This document shows positions 1 to 9,854 of a stretch of 64,000 nt of DNA, piece by piece. A program made the translations under genes and the position numbers. The notes under the pieces are model-generated. The model searched no databases, was not told where the DNA came from, and saw only the letters and a list, made by a program, of their open reading frames with translations. Position 1 is the first letter of the stretch. Every line of letters begins with the position of its first letter. The stretch comes from Bacteroidota bacterium (GTDB lineage: Bacteria > Bacteroidota > Bacteroidia > AKYH767-A > OLB10), in NCBI GenBank assembly GCA_019136655.1, contig JAGVTU010000017.1:1-64000 (forward strand), written 5' to 3'.

Positions 1-34
1 CTAAAGGGCGCTTGAGCGCGCTTGGAATTTGGTC

Positions 35-52
35 AAGGCTAAAGCCTTTTTT
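35..52 (+). terminator. Short intrinsic terminator of an upstream gene outside the window
   Basis: AAGGC (35-39) pairs with GCCTT (44-48) across a TAAA loop, and the stem runs into a T tract (47-52). This is a minimal rho-independent terminator for transcription entering from the left edge. The stem is only 5 bp, so confidence is moderate. Confidence 0.45.
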
Positions 53-67
53 GTTTGACGGTTTATT

Positions 68-87
68 CTCCGCCATAAATGGCGGAG
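68..87 (+). terminator. Perfect 8-bp hairpin, possible second terminator element
   Basis: CTCCGCCA (68-75) and TGGCGGAG (80-87) form a GC-rich perfect stem with a TAAA loop. The following bases (TTATGTTTT) are only partly T-rich, so it could be a back-up terminator or an RNA 3-prime-end stabiliser. A third small inverted repeat (ATATCA 166-171 / TGATAT 176-181) lies closer to gcvT. Confidence 0.35.
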
Positions 88-275
88 TTATGTTTTGAGG
101 AGATGTTGAAATGCTATCGCGCACCCGTAGCCCTATGAGAACGCTTGCGCACACGGCAGTTTTTGATATCAGCCCTGATATTTGAGGTGGAGAGGCGGAA
201 TGGATTAAGCTCACCGGCATATCCATCATGCAAATAAATATTAGCTTTGCCGCGCAATTTTTTATTGATAAAACG

Positions 276-1376
276 ATGGAAGAATCAACTAATTTGAAGC
301 ATACGGCACTAACGGCAGTGCACCAACAACTGGGCGCCAAGATGGTGCCTTTTGCAGGTTATCTGATGCCGGTGCAGTATAGCGGCATTAATGCAGAGCA
401 TGAAACCGTGCGCAATGCTGTTGGAATGTTTGACGTGTCGCACATGGGCGAGTTTATAGTGAAGGGCGATGGTGCTGTGGACTTGCTGCAACGCGTTACG
501 AGCAATGATGTTAGCAAACTGTCGGCCGGCAAGGCGCAGTACAGTTGCCTGCCCAATGAGCAGGGTGGCATTGTGGATGATTTGATAGTGTATTGCATAG
601 ATGAAAAAACATTTATGCTGGTGGTCAATGCTTCGAATATTGAGAAGGACTGGAACTGGATAAAGAAACACAACAGCTACGGTGCCGTGATGGAAAATGT
701 GTCGGACAGCATGTCGCTGCTGGCCATACAGGGACCTAAGGCAATGCAAACGCTGCAGAAGCTCACATCAGTGAAGCTGGATGAAATAGCGTATTATCAT
801 TTTGTGAAAGGTGAGTTTGACGGATGTGCTGATGTAATTATTTCGAATACGGGATATACCGGTGCAGGAGGTTTTGAGATTTATATGGACAATGCCCATG
901 CAGTGAAAATATGGAACGATGTGCTGAAGGCAGGAGAGGAGTTTGGCATAAAACCTATAGGCCTGGGGGCGCGCGATACGCTGAGGCTGGAGATGGGTTT
1001 TTGTCTGTATGGAAATGATATTGACGACACCACATCGCCTCTGGAAGCAGGCCTTGGGTGGATAACCAAATTTACGAAAGACTTTGTGAACTCGGCAGCG
1101 CTGAAAGCAGAGAAGGAGAGAGGCGTGGCACAAAAACTGTGCGGCTTCGAGATGATTGACAGAGGTATATCGCGCAAGGACTATGAAATATGCACTGCAC
1201 AGGGCGAAGTGATAGGCAGAGTGACTTCGGGCACACAATCGCCTACACTAGGAAAGGCCATAGGGCTGGGCTATGTGAAAAAAGAATATGCAGCCGAAGG
1301 CACTGAGATATATGTAAAGATAAGAGAGAAACTGCTGAAGGCAGTGACAGTGAAATTGCCGTTTTTGAAAAAATAA
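276..1376 (+). CDS. gcvT: Aminomethyltransferase, glycine cleavage system T protein
   Basis: T protein of the glycine cleavage system. It transfers the aminomethyl carbon from lipoylated H protein to tetrahydrofolate, releasing ammonia, in the cytoplasm. At 366 residues it has the usual bacterial length. Visible family blocks are [18 protein letters not shown] near residues 20-37, FDVSHMGEF (52-60), GGIVDD with the catalytic-type Asp near 101, and [11 protein letters not shown] in the folate-binding half. An upstream in-frame ATG at 228 would add 16 residues with no family similarity; the ATG at 276 matches where homologues begin. The other glycine cleavage genes (gcvH, gcvP) are not in the window. 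The stop codon abuts the next gene, comB, so the two are probably co-transcribed. Confidence 0.95.
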   Translation: MEESTNLKHTALTAVHQQLGAKMVPFAGYLMPVQYSGINAEHETVRNAVGMFDVSHMGEFIVKGDGAVDLLQRVTSNDVSKLSAGKAQYSCLPNEQGGIVDDLIVYCIDEKTFMLVVNASNIEKDWNWIKKHNSYGAVMENVSDSMSLLAIQGPKAMQTLQKLTSVKLDEIAYYHFVKGEFDGCADVIISNTGYTGAGGFEIYMDNAHAVKIWNDVLKAGEEFGIKPIGLGARDTLRLEMGFCLYGNDIDDTTSPLEAGLGWITKFTKDFVNSAALKAEKERGVAQKLCGFEMIDRGISRKDYEICTAQGEVIGRVTSGTQSPTLGKAIGLGYVKKEYAAEGTEIYVKIREKLLKAVTVKLPFLKK

Positions 1377-2132
1377 ATGATGGAAGCTGAGAAACCTTTT
1401 CTTGAGGTTTGCCTTACACCGGCATTGTTTTATCAGTATGACGTGTTGCAAAGCATAGTGGTGGTGATAGATGTGCTGCGTGCAACAAGCAGTATATGTG
1501 TGGCATTTCAGTATGGGGCACATTGCATAGTGCCGGTTACAACAACTGAAGAAAGTCTGGCCTATCGCGAAAAAGGATATCTGGTAGGAGCAGAGCGGCA
1601 AGGCTCTATGGTGGAAGGATTTGATTTTGGCAATTCGCCTTTCAGCTACATGGATGATAAAATAAGAGGAAAGAAAATTGCACTTACAACCACTAATGGC
1701 ACACGGGCAATAGATATAGCACGTAATGCAGCCATGGTGGTGGTAGGCTCGTTCCTGAACATAGACACACTTGCCGAGTGGCTGATAAAGCAACAGCAAA
1801 ATGTGGTGTGCCTCTGTGCTGGATGGAAAGACACTTTCAACTTGGAAGATGCACTTTTTGCAGGAGCATTAGCCGAAAAACTGCAGCCGCATTTCAGACT
1901 TACGCCACACCGCGATGCAGCACTGGCTGCCATGAGGCTGTATGACCTTGCAAGGAATGATATGTATGAGTTTTTGGCGCAGTCGTCACACCGCACACGG
2001 TTGGAAAAACTAAAGGTGGATGAAGATGTGCTATATTGCCTGACGCCCAATCAGACACAGGTGATACCGGTGCTGCGAGGAGGAGTGCTGTATAACCTGC
2101 GCGATATGCTGCAAAAGGATAAAGGTGAATGA
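1377..2132 (+). CDS. comB: 2-phosphosulfolactate phosphatase family protein (ComB)
   Basis: ComB family, 251 residues. In methanogens ComB dephosphorylates 2-phosphosulfolactate to sulfolactate in coenzyme M synthesis; in most bacteria the physiological substrate is unknown. The family signature is clear: DVLRATSS (32-39), GFDFGNSP (81-88), TTTNGTRA (104-111) and CAGW followed by FNLEDA (147-159). The gene starts directly after the gcvT stop (ATGATG, so Met1 or Met2 may be the start), which suggests translational coupling. No ComA, ComC or sulfopyruvate decarboxylase gene is nearby, so a coenzyme M role cannot be claimed. The family call is safe, the reaction is inferred. Confidence 0.88.
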   Translation: MMEAEKPFLEVCLTPALFYQYDVLQSIVVVIDVLRATSSICVAFQYGAHCIVPVTTTEESLAYREKGYLVGAERQGSMVEGFDFGNSPFSYMDDKIRGKKIALTTTNGTRAIDIARNAAMVVVGSFLNIDTLAEWLIKQQQNVVCLCAGWKDTFNLEDALFAGALAEKLQPHFRLTPHRDAALAAMRLYDLARNDMYEFLAQSSHRTRLEKLKVDEDVLYCLTPNQTQVIPVLRGGVLYNLRDMLQKDKGE

Positions 2133-2213
2133 AATCTGAAGCAGACTTTTATCATTTGCCATCAATTTAAAAAAGTCTATTTTAGCGCAAAATATTAATA
2201 AAGAAAAAAGGAT

Positions 2214-2576
2214 ATGAAAAAATTAATTGCCGCATTAGCAGTATTCAGTTTTATTGCTATACAGACAAACGCTCAGGAAGCAAAACCCGCTGCTGAAACT
2301 ACACAAACAACTATTACGGCTGCTCCCGCTGCAGATAACAATGCAGAAGTGAAAGCAGAAAAGCATGATGGAAAATGCGACATGAGCAAAAAAGAATGTA
2401 AGAAAGCTTGCAAGAAACATGGCAAAGCCATGAAAGGAAAAGATTGCTGTGCAGGAAAAGCAGAAGCATCAGCAGCTAAGCCACATTGCGCAGAGATGGG
2501 CAAGATGGAAGGCAAAAAAGGCGGATGCTGTGCCAATAAAAAAGCAGAAGCAAAACCTGAAGACACTGCTAAGTAA
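2214..2576 (+). CDS. Small secreted Cys/Lys/Ala-rich protein, possible metal binder
   Basis: Unrecognised 120-residue protein. Residues 1-20 form a signal peptide ending TNA before QEAK, so export to the periplasm or surface is expected. The mature part has an Ala/Thr/Pro linker (21-50), then a Lys-rich section with eight Cys (55, 62, 66, 78, 79, 92, 105, 106) and scattered Met and His, including CC pairs at 78-79 and 105-106. That composition resembles metal-binding peptides, but there is no named domain and function is inference. A purine-rich AAAAAGGAT precedes the ATG, and a strong terminator follows at 2606, so it is probably monocistronic. Confidence 0.7.
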   Translation: MKKLIAALAVFSFIAIQTNAQEAKPAAETTQTTITAAPAADNNAEVKAEKHDGKCDMSKKECKKACKKHGKAMKGKDCCAGKAEASAAKPHCAEMGKMEGKKGGCCANKKAEAKPEDTAK

Positions 2577-2605
2577 GTATTGAGAGGATTTAAGTGTTTA
2601 TATAA

Positions 2606-2636
2606 AACCGCTTCCATTAAAGGAGGCGGTTTTTTT
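2606..2636 (+). terminator. Strong intrinsic terminator
   Basis: AACCGCTTCC (2606-2615) pairs with GGAGGCGGTT (2622-2631) with one G-T wobble and an ATTAAA loop, followed by a run of T to 2636. It ends the transcript of the small Cys-rich gene. Confidence 0.9.
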
Positions 2637-2688
2637 ATGGAAAAAACTAAGAGAAAAAAGTATGTTTGACAGGTGTTGTGGTGCAAAA

Positions 2689-4338
2689 TTATTTCTGAGG
2701 TTTCTCAAAAACTTTAACGCCATTAATAAAGGTAGCTTCTACAGGTATGCTGAATAAAGTGGATTCGGGGGCTGTGAGCAAGTCAGATTTTAATATTACA
2801 AAATCGGCAGTTTTACCTGTTTCGAGAGAACCTTTTTCTTTTTCCTCGAACATACTGTAGGCAGCCCAGCGCGTCATGGCAAGCAAAGCCTGTTTGCGGG
2901 TGATGGCATTGTTTATTTCAAAACCATGAGGAGGAAAACCTTTTTGATCTTTGCGTGTGACGGCTGCATAATATCCGTAAAGCGGGTTGATGTCTTCCAC
3001 AGGGAAATCACTTCCGTTGACAACAATTCCTGCACTGTGGAGCAAGTCGTTGTTGGCATAAGCATCTTTAATACGCTGAGGCCCTAATCGGTCTTCGGCC
3101 CAGTACATATCGCTGGTGGCATGGGTAGGTTGCACACTGGGTATGATGCTGTATTGGCCAAACATAGTCTGGTCAGCATGGTTTACTACCTGGCAATGTT
3201 CAATGCGCCAGCGTCTGTCGTTTTTTGTCTTTAGCAAACCGGCATAAACATTTAGCATGAGTCTGTTGGCAGAGTCGCCAATGCAATGTGTGGCAAGTTG
3301 AAAACCATGGTCGTAAACTGCTTTGGCACGAGATTTTATTTCTTCAATGGGCGTAAGCAGAAAACCATAACGTTCCGGGCTGTCGGAGTAGTGTTGCAGC
3401 AGGCAGGCACCTCTGGAACCGAGTGCGCCATCGGCATACAACTTGAAGCACTGCACATGCAACCGGTCGGTTTTATATATGCCTTTGGCAAACCAGTAGT
3501 CCATACTTTGAGGAGTAAGTTCAGCCATGGCATAAATTTTCATTTGCAGTTGTCCTGATTTCTGCATAGAGTCGAGAAACTGAATTTCGGAAACTTTAAG
3601 TCCTGCATCAACCACAGAAGTGAGACCAACGGCAAAACAATTTTTTTGTCCCTGAAGCAAGCCGTCTTTTTTTAATTCGGAATTAAATTCGGGGATGATT
3701 TTTTTAACCACATCCACTGCATTATCTATAAGAATGCCTGTGGGTTCGTAGTTGTTGAGTACCACTTCGCCACCGTCAATTTTGGTACGAAAAGTAATAC
3801 CGGCAAGGTCAAGAGCTTTTTGATTGACTAAGGCTGCATGTCCATCAATACGCAACAGGAATACGGGCTTATCGGGAAAAAGACTGTCGAGAATATCTTT
3901 AGTGGGGAATTCTTTCACCGGCCAGTCGTTCTGGTCCCAGCCTCTGCCAAGAATCCAGTGAAAGTGATTGGTTTTTTCGTATTCAACCACTTTGCGAATC
4001 ACTTCGTCAAAGGAAGAAGTGCCAAACAGTGCACACTTTGGAAGGTCGGTGCTGTAGCCATAAAAATGACAATGAGCATCAATAAATCCGGGATAAACAA
4101 ACATGCCCTGCAAGTCGGTTTGATTGGAGCACCGGTATTTGGTGAGCAAATCATCACCTCCGGTAGCAATGATTTTTCCATCACTTATGGCCATTGCCGT
4201 GCAGGTGCTGAAAGCACTGTCGGCAGTATAGATGGTGCCATTATACACAATCAGGTCGGCTTGCGGGAGGCGGTTGCATGACATGATGAACAATGTTAAA
4301 ATTGAAAAAGCAGAAAGGAAGTTAAATCGGTTGGTCAT
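2689..4338 (-). CDS. Amidohydrolase family lipoprotein (YtcJ-like)
   Basis: 549-residue metal-dependent hydrolase of the amidohydrolase superfamily, YtcJ-like group. A lipoprotein signal is visible (LFIMSC, lipidated Cys21), so it is probably membrane-anchored and extracytoplasmic. The metal-binding DAHCH motif (His89, His91) follows the family phrase YPGFID, and a late NGSDFPVE block carries the expected metal Asp. The C-terminal section (GKTADFVILKSDLL) is the typical composite beta domain. The actual substrate (amide, formamide or similar) cannot be read from sequence. A near-consensus -7 box (GATATTTG, complement of 4355-4362) lies 17 bp before the ATG. It is convergent with the preceding gene. 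Confidence 0.88.
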   Translation of the reverse strand: MTNRFNFLSAFSILTLFIMSCNRLPQADLIVYNGTIYTADSAFSTCTAMAISDGKIIATGGDDLLTKYRCSNQTDLQGMFVYPGFIDAHCHFYGYSTDLPKCALFGTSSFDEVIRKVVEYEKTNHFHWILGRGWDQNDWPVKEFPTKDILDSLFPDKPVFLLRIDGHAALVNQKALDLAGITFRTKIDGGEVVLNNYEPTGILIDNAVDVVKKIIPEFNSELKKDGLLQGQKNCFAVGLTSVVDAGLKVSEIQFLDSMQKSGQLQMKIYAMAELTPQSMDYWFAKGIYKTDRLHVQCFKLYADGALGSRGACLLQHYSDSPERYGFLLTPIEEIKSRAKAVYDHGFQLATHCIGDSANRLMLNVYAGLLKTKNDRRWRIEHCQVVNHADQTMFGQYSIIPSVQPTHATSDMYWAEDRLGPQRIKDAYANNDLLHSAGIVVNGSDFPVEDINPLYGYYAAVTRKDQKGFPPHGFEINNAITRKQALLAMTRWAAYSMFEEKEKGSLETGKTADFVILKSDLLTAPESTLFSIPVEATFINGVKVFEKPQK

Positions 4339-4440
4339 AATATTTAGAGAGGGTCAAATATCCGAATTTTCAGAGATGAAAGTTGGAGGTTTTATGTGAT
4401 AATAACTGAAAGCAGTGAAAAAAAATTTTTAAATTACTTG

Positions 4441-4470
4441 TTGCATGATTAAAAACCTGCTGTATATTTA
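4441..4470 (+). promoter_or_regulatory. Bacteroidota-type promoter of the H1-like gene
   Basis: TTG at 4441-4443 (-33 element) and TATATTTA at 4463-4470 (-7 element, one mismatch from TAnnTTTG) are separated by exactly 19 bp, the spacing expected for Bacteroidota sigma-A. A start near 4475 would leave a leader of about 40 nt. Confidence 0.55.
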
Positions 4471-4514
4471 CACAAAAAATAAGTAATAACACTCACCATC
4501 AATCTTATTTACCT

Positions 4515-5054
4515 ATGGCAAAAGCAAAAAAAGCAAAAAAAGCAACTGCCAAAAAGAAGGCATCCAAGCCGGCACGTAAAGCCTCAGCAAAAAAAGTGGT
4601 AAAGAAAAAATCAGCCACAAAAAAGAAAGCTACTAAGAAAAAAGCTGCTCCAAAAAAGAAGGCTGCAACTAAAAAGAAAGCGGCACCGAAGAAAAAAGTA
4701 GCAACTAAGAAGAAGGCAACAAAGAAAAAAGCAGCAACTAAAAAGAAAGCAGCTCCAAAGAAAAAGGCAGCTACCAAAAAGAAAGCAGTTGCTAAGAAAC
4801 CTGCTGCACCAAAACCGGTTGCTAAAAAACCTGTAGCAAAGAAGCCTGCTGCTCCAAAGCCTGCTCCTGAACCTACACAAAGCAAACCGGAAAATTTTGT
4901 TTACGAAACTGAAATAGTAGAGATTATTCGGCCAATGCCGGTGGATATGGATGATGAGAAAATGCCTGATGAAAAGGACATCATGGATGATAACATGACA
5001 TTCAACGATGACTTATTCAGTGGTTCGTCAGGTGACGATGATGATGATTTTTAG
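4515..5054 (+). CDS. Histone H1-like Lys/Ala-rich protein with acidic C-terminal tail
   Basis: 179-residue protein with a sharply bipartite charge pattern. Residues 1-113 are almost only Lys, Ala, Thr and Pro and contain tandem hexads of the type KKKAAP/KKKAAT (41-91) followed by KKPAAPKPVA segments, like bacterial H1/Hc1-type nucleoid proteins and the C-terminal tail of eukaryotic H1. Residues 131-179 contain 19 Asp/Glu and end in five Asp before Phe, opposite in charge. The basic part is expected to bind DNA or RNA; the acidic tail is unusual and could be autoinhibitory or bind another basic protein. No globular domain is visible. It has its own promoter. The cognate DNA role is inferred from composition only. 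Confidence 0.8.
   Translation: MAKAKKAKKATAKKKASKPARKASAKKVVKKKSATKKKATKKKAAPKKKAATKKKAAPKKKVATKKKATKKKAATKKKAAPKKKAATKKKAVAKKPAAPKPVAKKPVAKKPAAPKPAPEPTQSKPENFVYETEIVEIIRPMPVDMDDEKMPDEKDIMDDNMTFNDDLFSGSSGDDDDDF
4635..4787 (+). repeat. In-frame 18-bp (hexapeptide) tandem repeats
   Basis: About nine imperfect units coding KKKAA[PT], one shortened to a pentad KKKAT, within the H1-like gene. Codons for Lys and Ala alternate between units (aaa/aag, gca/gcg/gct), so the repeat is older than its present base sequence or under protein-level selection. Confidence 0.85.
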
Positions 5055-5243
5055 GAAATACTGAAACCAAATCATATAACGAGGCTGCCTATATTTAAAC
5101 CTCGACCGGATAGAGAATAATTAATAATTATTTTCTTCCATGAAAATTATTTCAGGCAGCTTCGTTTTTTATTTTAAATACCCCGGTCAGTTAACAAATC
5201 GTTGTTTAGTTATCAACTACCAAAAACAACAAACAAAGGGTAA

Positions 5244-6752
<1,509 letters not shown>

Positions 6753-6770
6753 TTTTCAGAAAACAATTTT

Positions 6771-8165
6771 TTAGTAGCCAAGTATTTTCATCATAGACTT
6801 GGAAGTTTGCTCCTTGGCAAAAAGACGCATACTGAGTTCACCCTCTTCATTTCGGTCTATAAGTACATGCTTGGGTGCAGGCAACAGACAATGCTGCAGC
6901 CCACCATAACCACCCAGCGTATCCTGATAAGCACCTGTATGGAAAAATCCCAGATACAATGGGTCGTTACTTTCGAATCTCGGCATAAAGACTCTGTTTT
7001 TTACTGACTCCATGATGTAATAGTCTTCACCATCGCAAGTCATGCCTCCGAGGTTGACACGCGACTGTTCTCTGTCCCAATGATTGATGGCAAGAAGAAT
7101 AAACTTTTGTTTAATTCCCCACGTGTCGGGCAATGTGGTGATGAAGCTGCTGTCAATCATATACCAGAGCTCCTTGTCGTTTTGTTGTTTAACTCCCGAA
7201 ACAGAAAATAAAATGGCACCACTTTCGCCAACGGTAAAACTGCCAAACTCAGTGAACAAATGAGGTACTGGAACTTTGCGCTGGTCGCAGGCCGACTTTA
7301 TCTGAATCACAATTTCATCAGCCATATACTGATAATCGAAATTGAAATCGAGTTTGGTTTTTATTGGCATTCCACCTCCAATATCAAGGGCAGTAAGTTC
7401 AGGACAAATCTTTTTTAAGTCGGCATATAAACTGATGTTGCGTTGCAATTCATTCCAGTAATAGGCAGTATCGCGAATACCGGTATTGATGAAAAAGTGG
7501 AGGAGTTTTAACTCCACATTCGGATTTTTTTTGACAGTGTTTTTATAAAACTCAAGAATGTCGCGCTGCCTTATTCCAAGCCGCGAAGTATAAAACTCTG
7601 CATTAGGTTCTTCTTCAGATGCTATGCGAATACCAATTTTAAATTTCCTGTCGGGTAATGCTTTTTCATATTCTTTAAGCTCTTCAGTATTATCAAGAAT
7701 TGGGATTACATTGGTAAAACCATCTTTAATGAGATCAACAATAGCTTTAATGTAAGGCTCGCGTTTGAAACCGTTGCACAGGATGTAAATGTCTTTATTG
7801 ATTTTCTGTGATTGATAGAGTGAGCGAATGATTGGAATATCAAAAGCCGAGCTGGTTTCAATATGAATATCATTTTTCAAAGCTTCTTCCATAACAAATG
7901 AAAAATGAGAACTTTTTGTGCAATAACAGTAATAATAGCTGCCTTTATAGTCAACTTTGGCCATTGCCACCTTAAAAATACGCTTGGCTTTCTGAATTTG
8001 CGAACTTATTTTCGGGAGATACGTTATTTTAAGCGGAGTACCATACTGTTTGATAACATCCATAAGATTTATCCCGTTGAAATGCAGGCAATCATCAATT
8101 ACTTCAAAACCTTCTTGCGGAAAGTCGTAACTTTGTTGAATCAGGTCTATGTACCGGTTCTTCAT
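6771..8165 (-). CDS. speA: Arginine decarboxylase, Bacteroidota type (PLP-dependent)
   Basis: 464-residue PLP enzyme of the alanine-racemase-fold decarboxylases, in the short form that Bacteroidota use to make agmatine from arginine as the entry to polyamine synthesis. The PLP lysine is in YCYCTKSSHFSF (Lys84). Later blocks include LHFFINTGIRDTAYYW, a glycine-rich LDIGGGMPIKT and FTEFGSFTVGESGAIL, all characteristic of this group. Substrate is inferred from family; related diaminopimelate- or carboxynorspermidine-type decarboxylases are shorter. It is transcribed away from an arginase-family gene that would use the same substrate. Confidence 0.88.
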   Translation of the reverse strand: MKNRYIDLIQQSYDFPQEGFEVIDDCLHFNGINLMDVIKQYGTPLKITYLPKISSQIQKAKRIFKVAMAKVDYKGSYYYCYCTKSSHFSFVMEEALKNDIHIETSSAFDIPIIRSLYQSQKINKDIYILCNGFKREPYIKAIVDLIKDGFTNVIPILDNTEELKEYEKALPDRKFKIGIRIASEEEPNAEFYTSRLGIRQRDILEFYKNTVKKNPNVELKLLHFFINTGIRDTAYYWNELQRNISLYADLKKICPELTALDIGGGMPIKTKLDFNFDYQYMADEIVIQIKSACDQRKVPVPHLFTEFGSFTVGESGAILFSVSGVKQQNDKELWYMIDSSFITTLPDTWGIKQKFILLAINHWDREQSRVNLGGMTCDGEDYYIMESVKNRVFMPRFESNDPLYLGFFHTGAYQDTLGGYGGLQHCLLPAPKHVLIDRNEEGELSMRLFAKEQTSKSMMKILGY

Positions 8166-8185
8166 TTGCTTTGGCTATTGGTTTT

Positions 8186-8193
8186 TATTTTTG
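8186..8193 (+). promoter_or_regulatory. Candidate -7 element for the arginase gene
   Basis: TATTTTTG matches TAnnTTTG, 56 bp before the ATG at 8250. It lies next to the oppositely oriented element at 8201-8208, so the two transcripts would share a very compact divergent promoter. Confidence 0.35.
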
Positions 8194-8200
8194 CGCCATG

Positions 8201-8208
8201 CGAATGTA
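8201..8208 (-). promoter_or_regulatory. Candidate -7 element for speA
   Basis: On the minus strand TACATTCG differs from TAnnTTTG at one base. It is 35 bp before the speA ATG; a TTG lies 17 bp further upstream. Confidence 0.35.
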
Positions 8209-8249
8209 GATATATCTTGTAAAATCAAAATTGATTGTTTAAAAATATT

Positions 8250-9194
8250 ATGAGCAAAATAAAATTCATCGAAGTAAAGTCGGAAATAGGAGCGGGAACG
8301 CGGGGAGCAAGTATGGGTATTGATGCAATAAAAGTTGCAGCACTCGATTTCGGCAGCAACCTTTTTAACAAAGTTGACAGCATTGACATCCCGAATGAAA
8401 ACAAACTGCTTTTTGAAACTCAGGGCAGCCCTTACGCCAAACGGATCAAAGGAATTATCACCTTATATGAACGAATTGGCAAGGCTGTATGCGATACGCT
8501 GAAGGGTAAAACTTTTCCTATTGTTTTGGCAGGTGACCACAGCACAGCGGGAGGAACCATAGCCGGAATAAAAATGGCTTACCCAAAATCAAAACTCGGA
8601 GTAATTTGGATTGATGCACATGCTGATATTCACTCGCCATATACCACACCTACAGGCAACGTACATGGCATGCCGCTGGCAGCAACTCTTGCAGAGGACA
8701 ACCTTACCAACCGCATGAACAAACCTGATAAGGAAACTATTGACCTTTGGAATAAGTTGAAAAAAGTAGGAGGGATAGCTCCTAAAATAACCTACAAAGA
8801 TTTGGTGTACATCTGCGTGCGCGATGTGGAACCTGAAGAAACATATTTGCTGAAAAAGCATAAGGTGAAAATGTTTTCAACTTCTGACGTAAAAAGAAAA
8901 GGCGTGGAGAAGATTTCGAGAGATGCACTATCACATTTGTCGCACTGCTCTCATATTTATGTGTCGTTTGATGTGGATAGTATGGACAGTTCTATATCAA
9001 AGGGAACAGGAACACCTGTTCGAAACGGTATCACTGAAAAAGAAGCCGGAGGACTTTGTGTAAGACTGATACAGAATGAAAAAGTGTGTTGTTTTGAAAT
9101 GGCAGAAGTGAATCCAACATTAGATAAAGAAAATCAGATGGCGGAAAATGCTTTTGAAATTCTGCAACGGGTGGTAAGTCAGAAAATAAGTTAA
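8250..9194 (+). CDS. rocF: Arginase/ureohydrolase family protein
   Basis: Mn-dependent ureohydrolase of 314 residues. Metal ligands are all present: GDHS (His97), DAHADIH (Asp122, His124, Asp126) and SFDVDSMD (Asp241, Asp243). The phrase TTPTGNVHGMP following the second motif is typical of arginases (arginine to ornithine and urea) rather than agmatinases, so arginase is preferred. The alternative, agmatinase, would couple it directly to the divergent arginine decarboxylase. The ATG at 8250 is preferred over a TTG at 8235, because homologues start with MSKIKFIEV-like sequence. queE begins 3 nt after the stop, so the two may be co-transcribed. Confidence 0.85.
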   Translation: MSKIKFIEVKSEIGAGTRGASMGIDAIKVAALDFGSNLFNKVDSIDIPNENKLLFETQGSPYAKRIKGIITLYERIGKAVCDTLKGKTFPIVLAGDHSTAGGTIAGIKMAYPKSKLGVIWIDAHADIHSPYTTPTGNVHGMPLAATLAEDNLTNRMNKPDKETIDLWNKLKKVGGIAPKITYKDLVYICVRDVEPEETYLLKKHKVKMFSTSDVKRKGVEKISRDALSHLSHCSHIYVSFDVDSMDSSISKGTGTPVRNGITEKEAGGLCVRLIQNEKVCCFEMAEVNPTLDKENQMAENAFEILQRVVSQKIS

Positions 9195-9197
9195 ATA

Positions 9198-9848
9198 ATG
9201 ATTCAGCCACAGGCGATGTCAAAAGAAGCCGCCACTTCCGGTATTTTACTTAATCAGTATCCTGTGATGGAACATTTTTATACCATTCAGGGAGAGGGGA
9301 GTCATACAGGCAAAGCAGCTTATTTTATACGTTTGGCAGGTTGCGATGTGGGTTGTGTGTGGTGTGATGTAAAAGAATCGTGGGATGCAGAAAAACATTC
9401 AGTGCAAACAATTGATGAATTGGTGGAAGCCTGCAAAAATCATGGTGCTAAAAATGTTGTGATAACGGGAGGCGAGCCAACATTGTATCCGCTACAGAAC
9501 CTTACAAATGCATTGCATCAACAAAACATGCAGGTATGGCTTGAAACATCAGGTGCGCATCCCATAACCGGCAATTTCGACTGGATATGTCTTTCGCCAA
9601 AAAAGTTTAAAGCACCATTAGCGGAAAACCTTTCTCTTGCAGATGAACTGAAAGTAGTTATTTTTCATCCTTCCGATTTTGATTGGGCAGAACAATATGC
9701 ACAATTGGTAAAGCCGGAAGCCAAACTTTTTCTGCAGCCTGAGTTCAGCCGTTTTGAAAAGATGGTGCCAGTGATCGTGGATTATGTAAAGGCTCATCCT
9801 CAGTGGCAGTTTTCACTTCAGATGCATAAGGTCATCAATGTACCCTGA
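9198..9848 (+). CDS. queE: 7-carboxy-7-deazaguanine synthase
   Basis: Radical SAM enzyme converting 6-carboxytetrahydropterin to 7-carboxy-7-deazaguanine for queuosine. The 216 residues carry the short cluster motif CDVGCVWC (Cys49, Cys53, Cys56; CX3CX2C form), preceded by HFYTIQGEGSHTGKAAYFIRLAG, and VVITGGEPTLYP. The form with three residues between the first two Cys is normal for this family. The first residues before MEHFYTIQGEG (24 on) are variable and a start at Met7 (9216) is possible. It follows the arginase gene by 3 nt and precedes aroQ by 6 nt. queC, queD and queF are not in the window. Confidence 0.92.
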   Translation: MIQPQAMSKEAATSGILLNQYPVMEHFYTIQGEGSHTGKAAYFIRLAGCDVGCVWCDVKESWDAEKHSVQTIDELVEACKNHGAKNVVITGGEPTLYPLQNLTNALHQQNMQVWLETSGAHPITGNFDWICLSPKKFKAPLAENLSLADELKVVIFHPSDFDWAEQYAQLVKPEAKLFLQPEFSRFEKMVPVIVDYVKAHPQWQFSLQMHKVINVP

Positions 9849-9854
9849 TAAGCT

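Noticed and set aside
100-275. Glycine riboswitch upstream of gcvT
   Set aside because: I looked for the conserved tandem glycine-aptamer cores and did not see them; only a short GGTG/CACC pairing is present.
4505-4885. Long minus-strand reading frame opposite the H1-like gene
   Set aside because: It is the shadow of the Lys/Ala repeat (poly-Phe/Ala pattern) and has no start context or protein-like composition.
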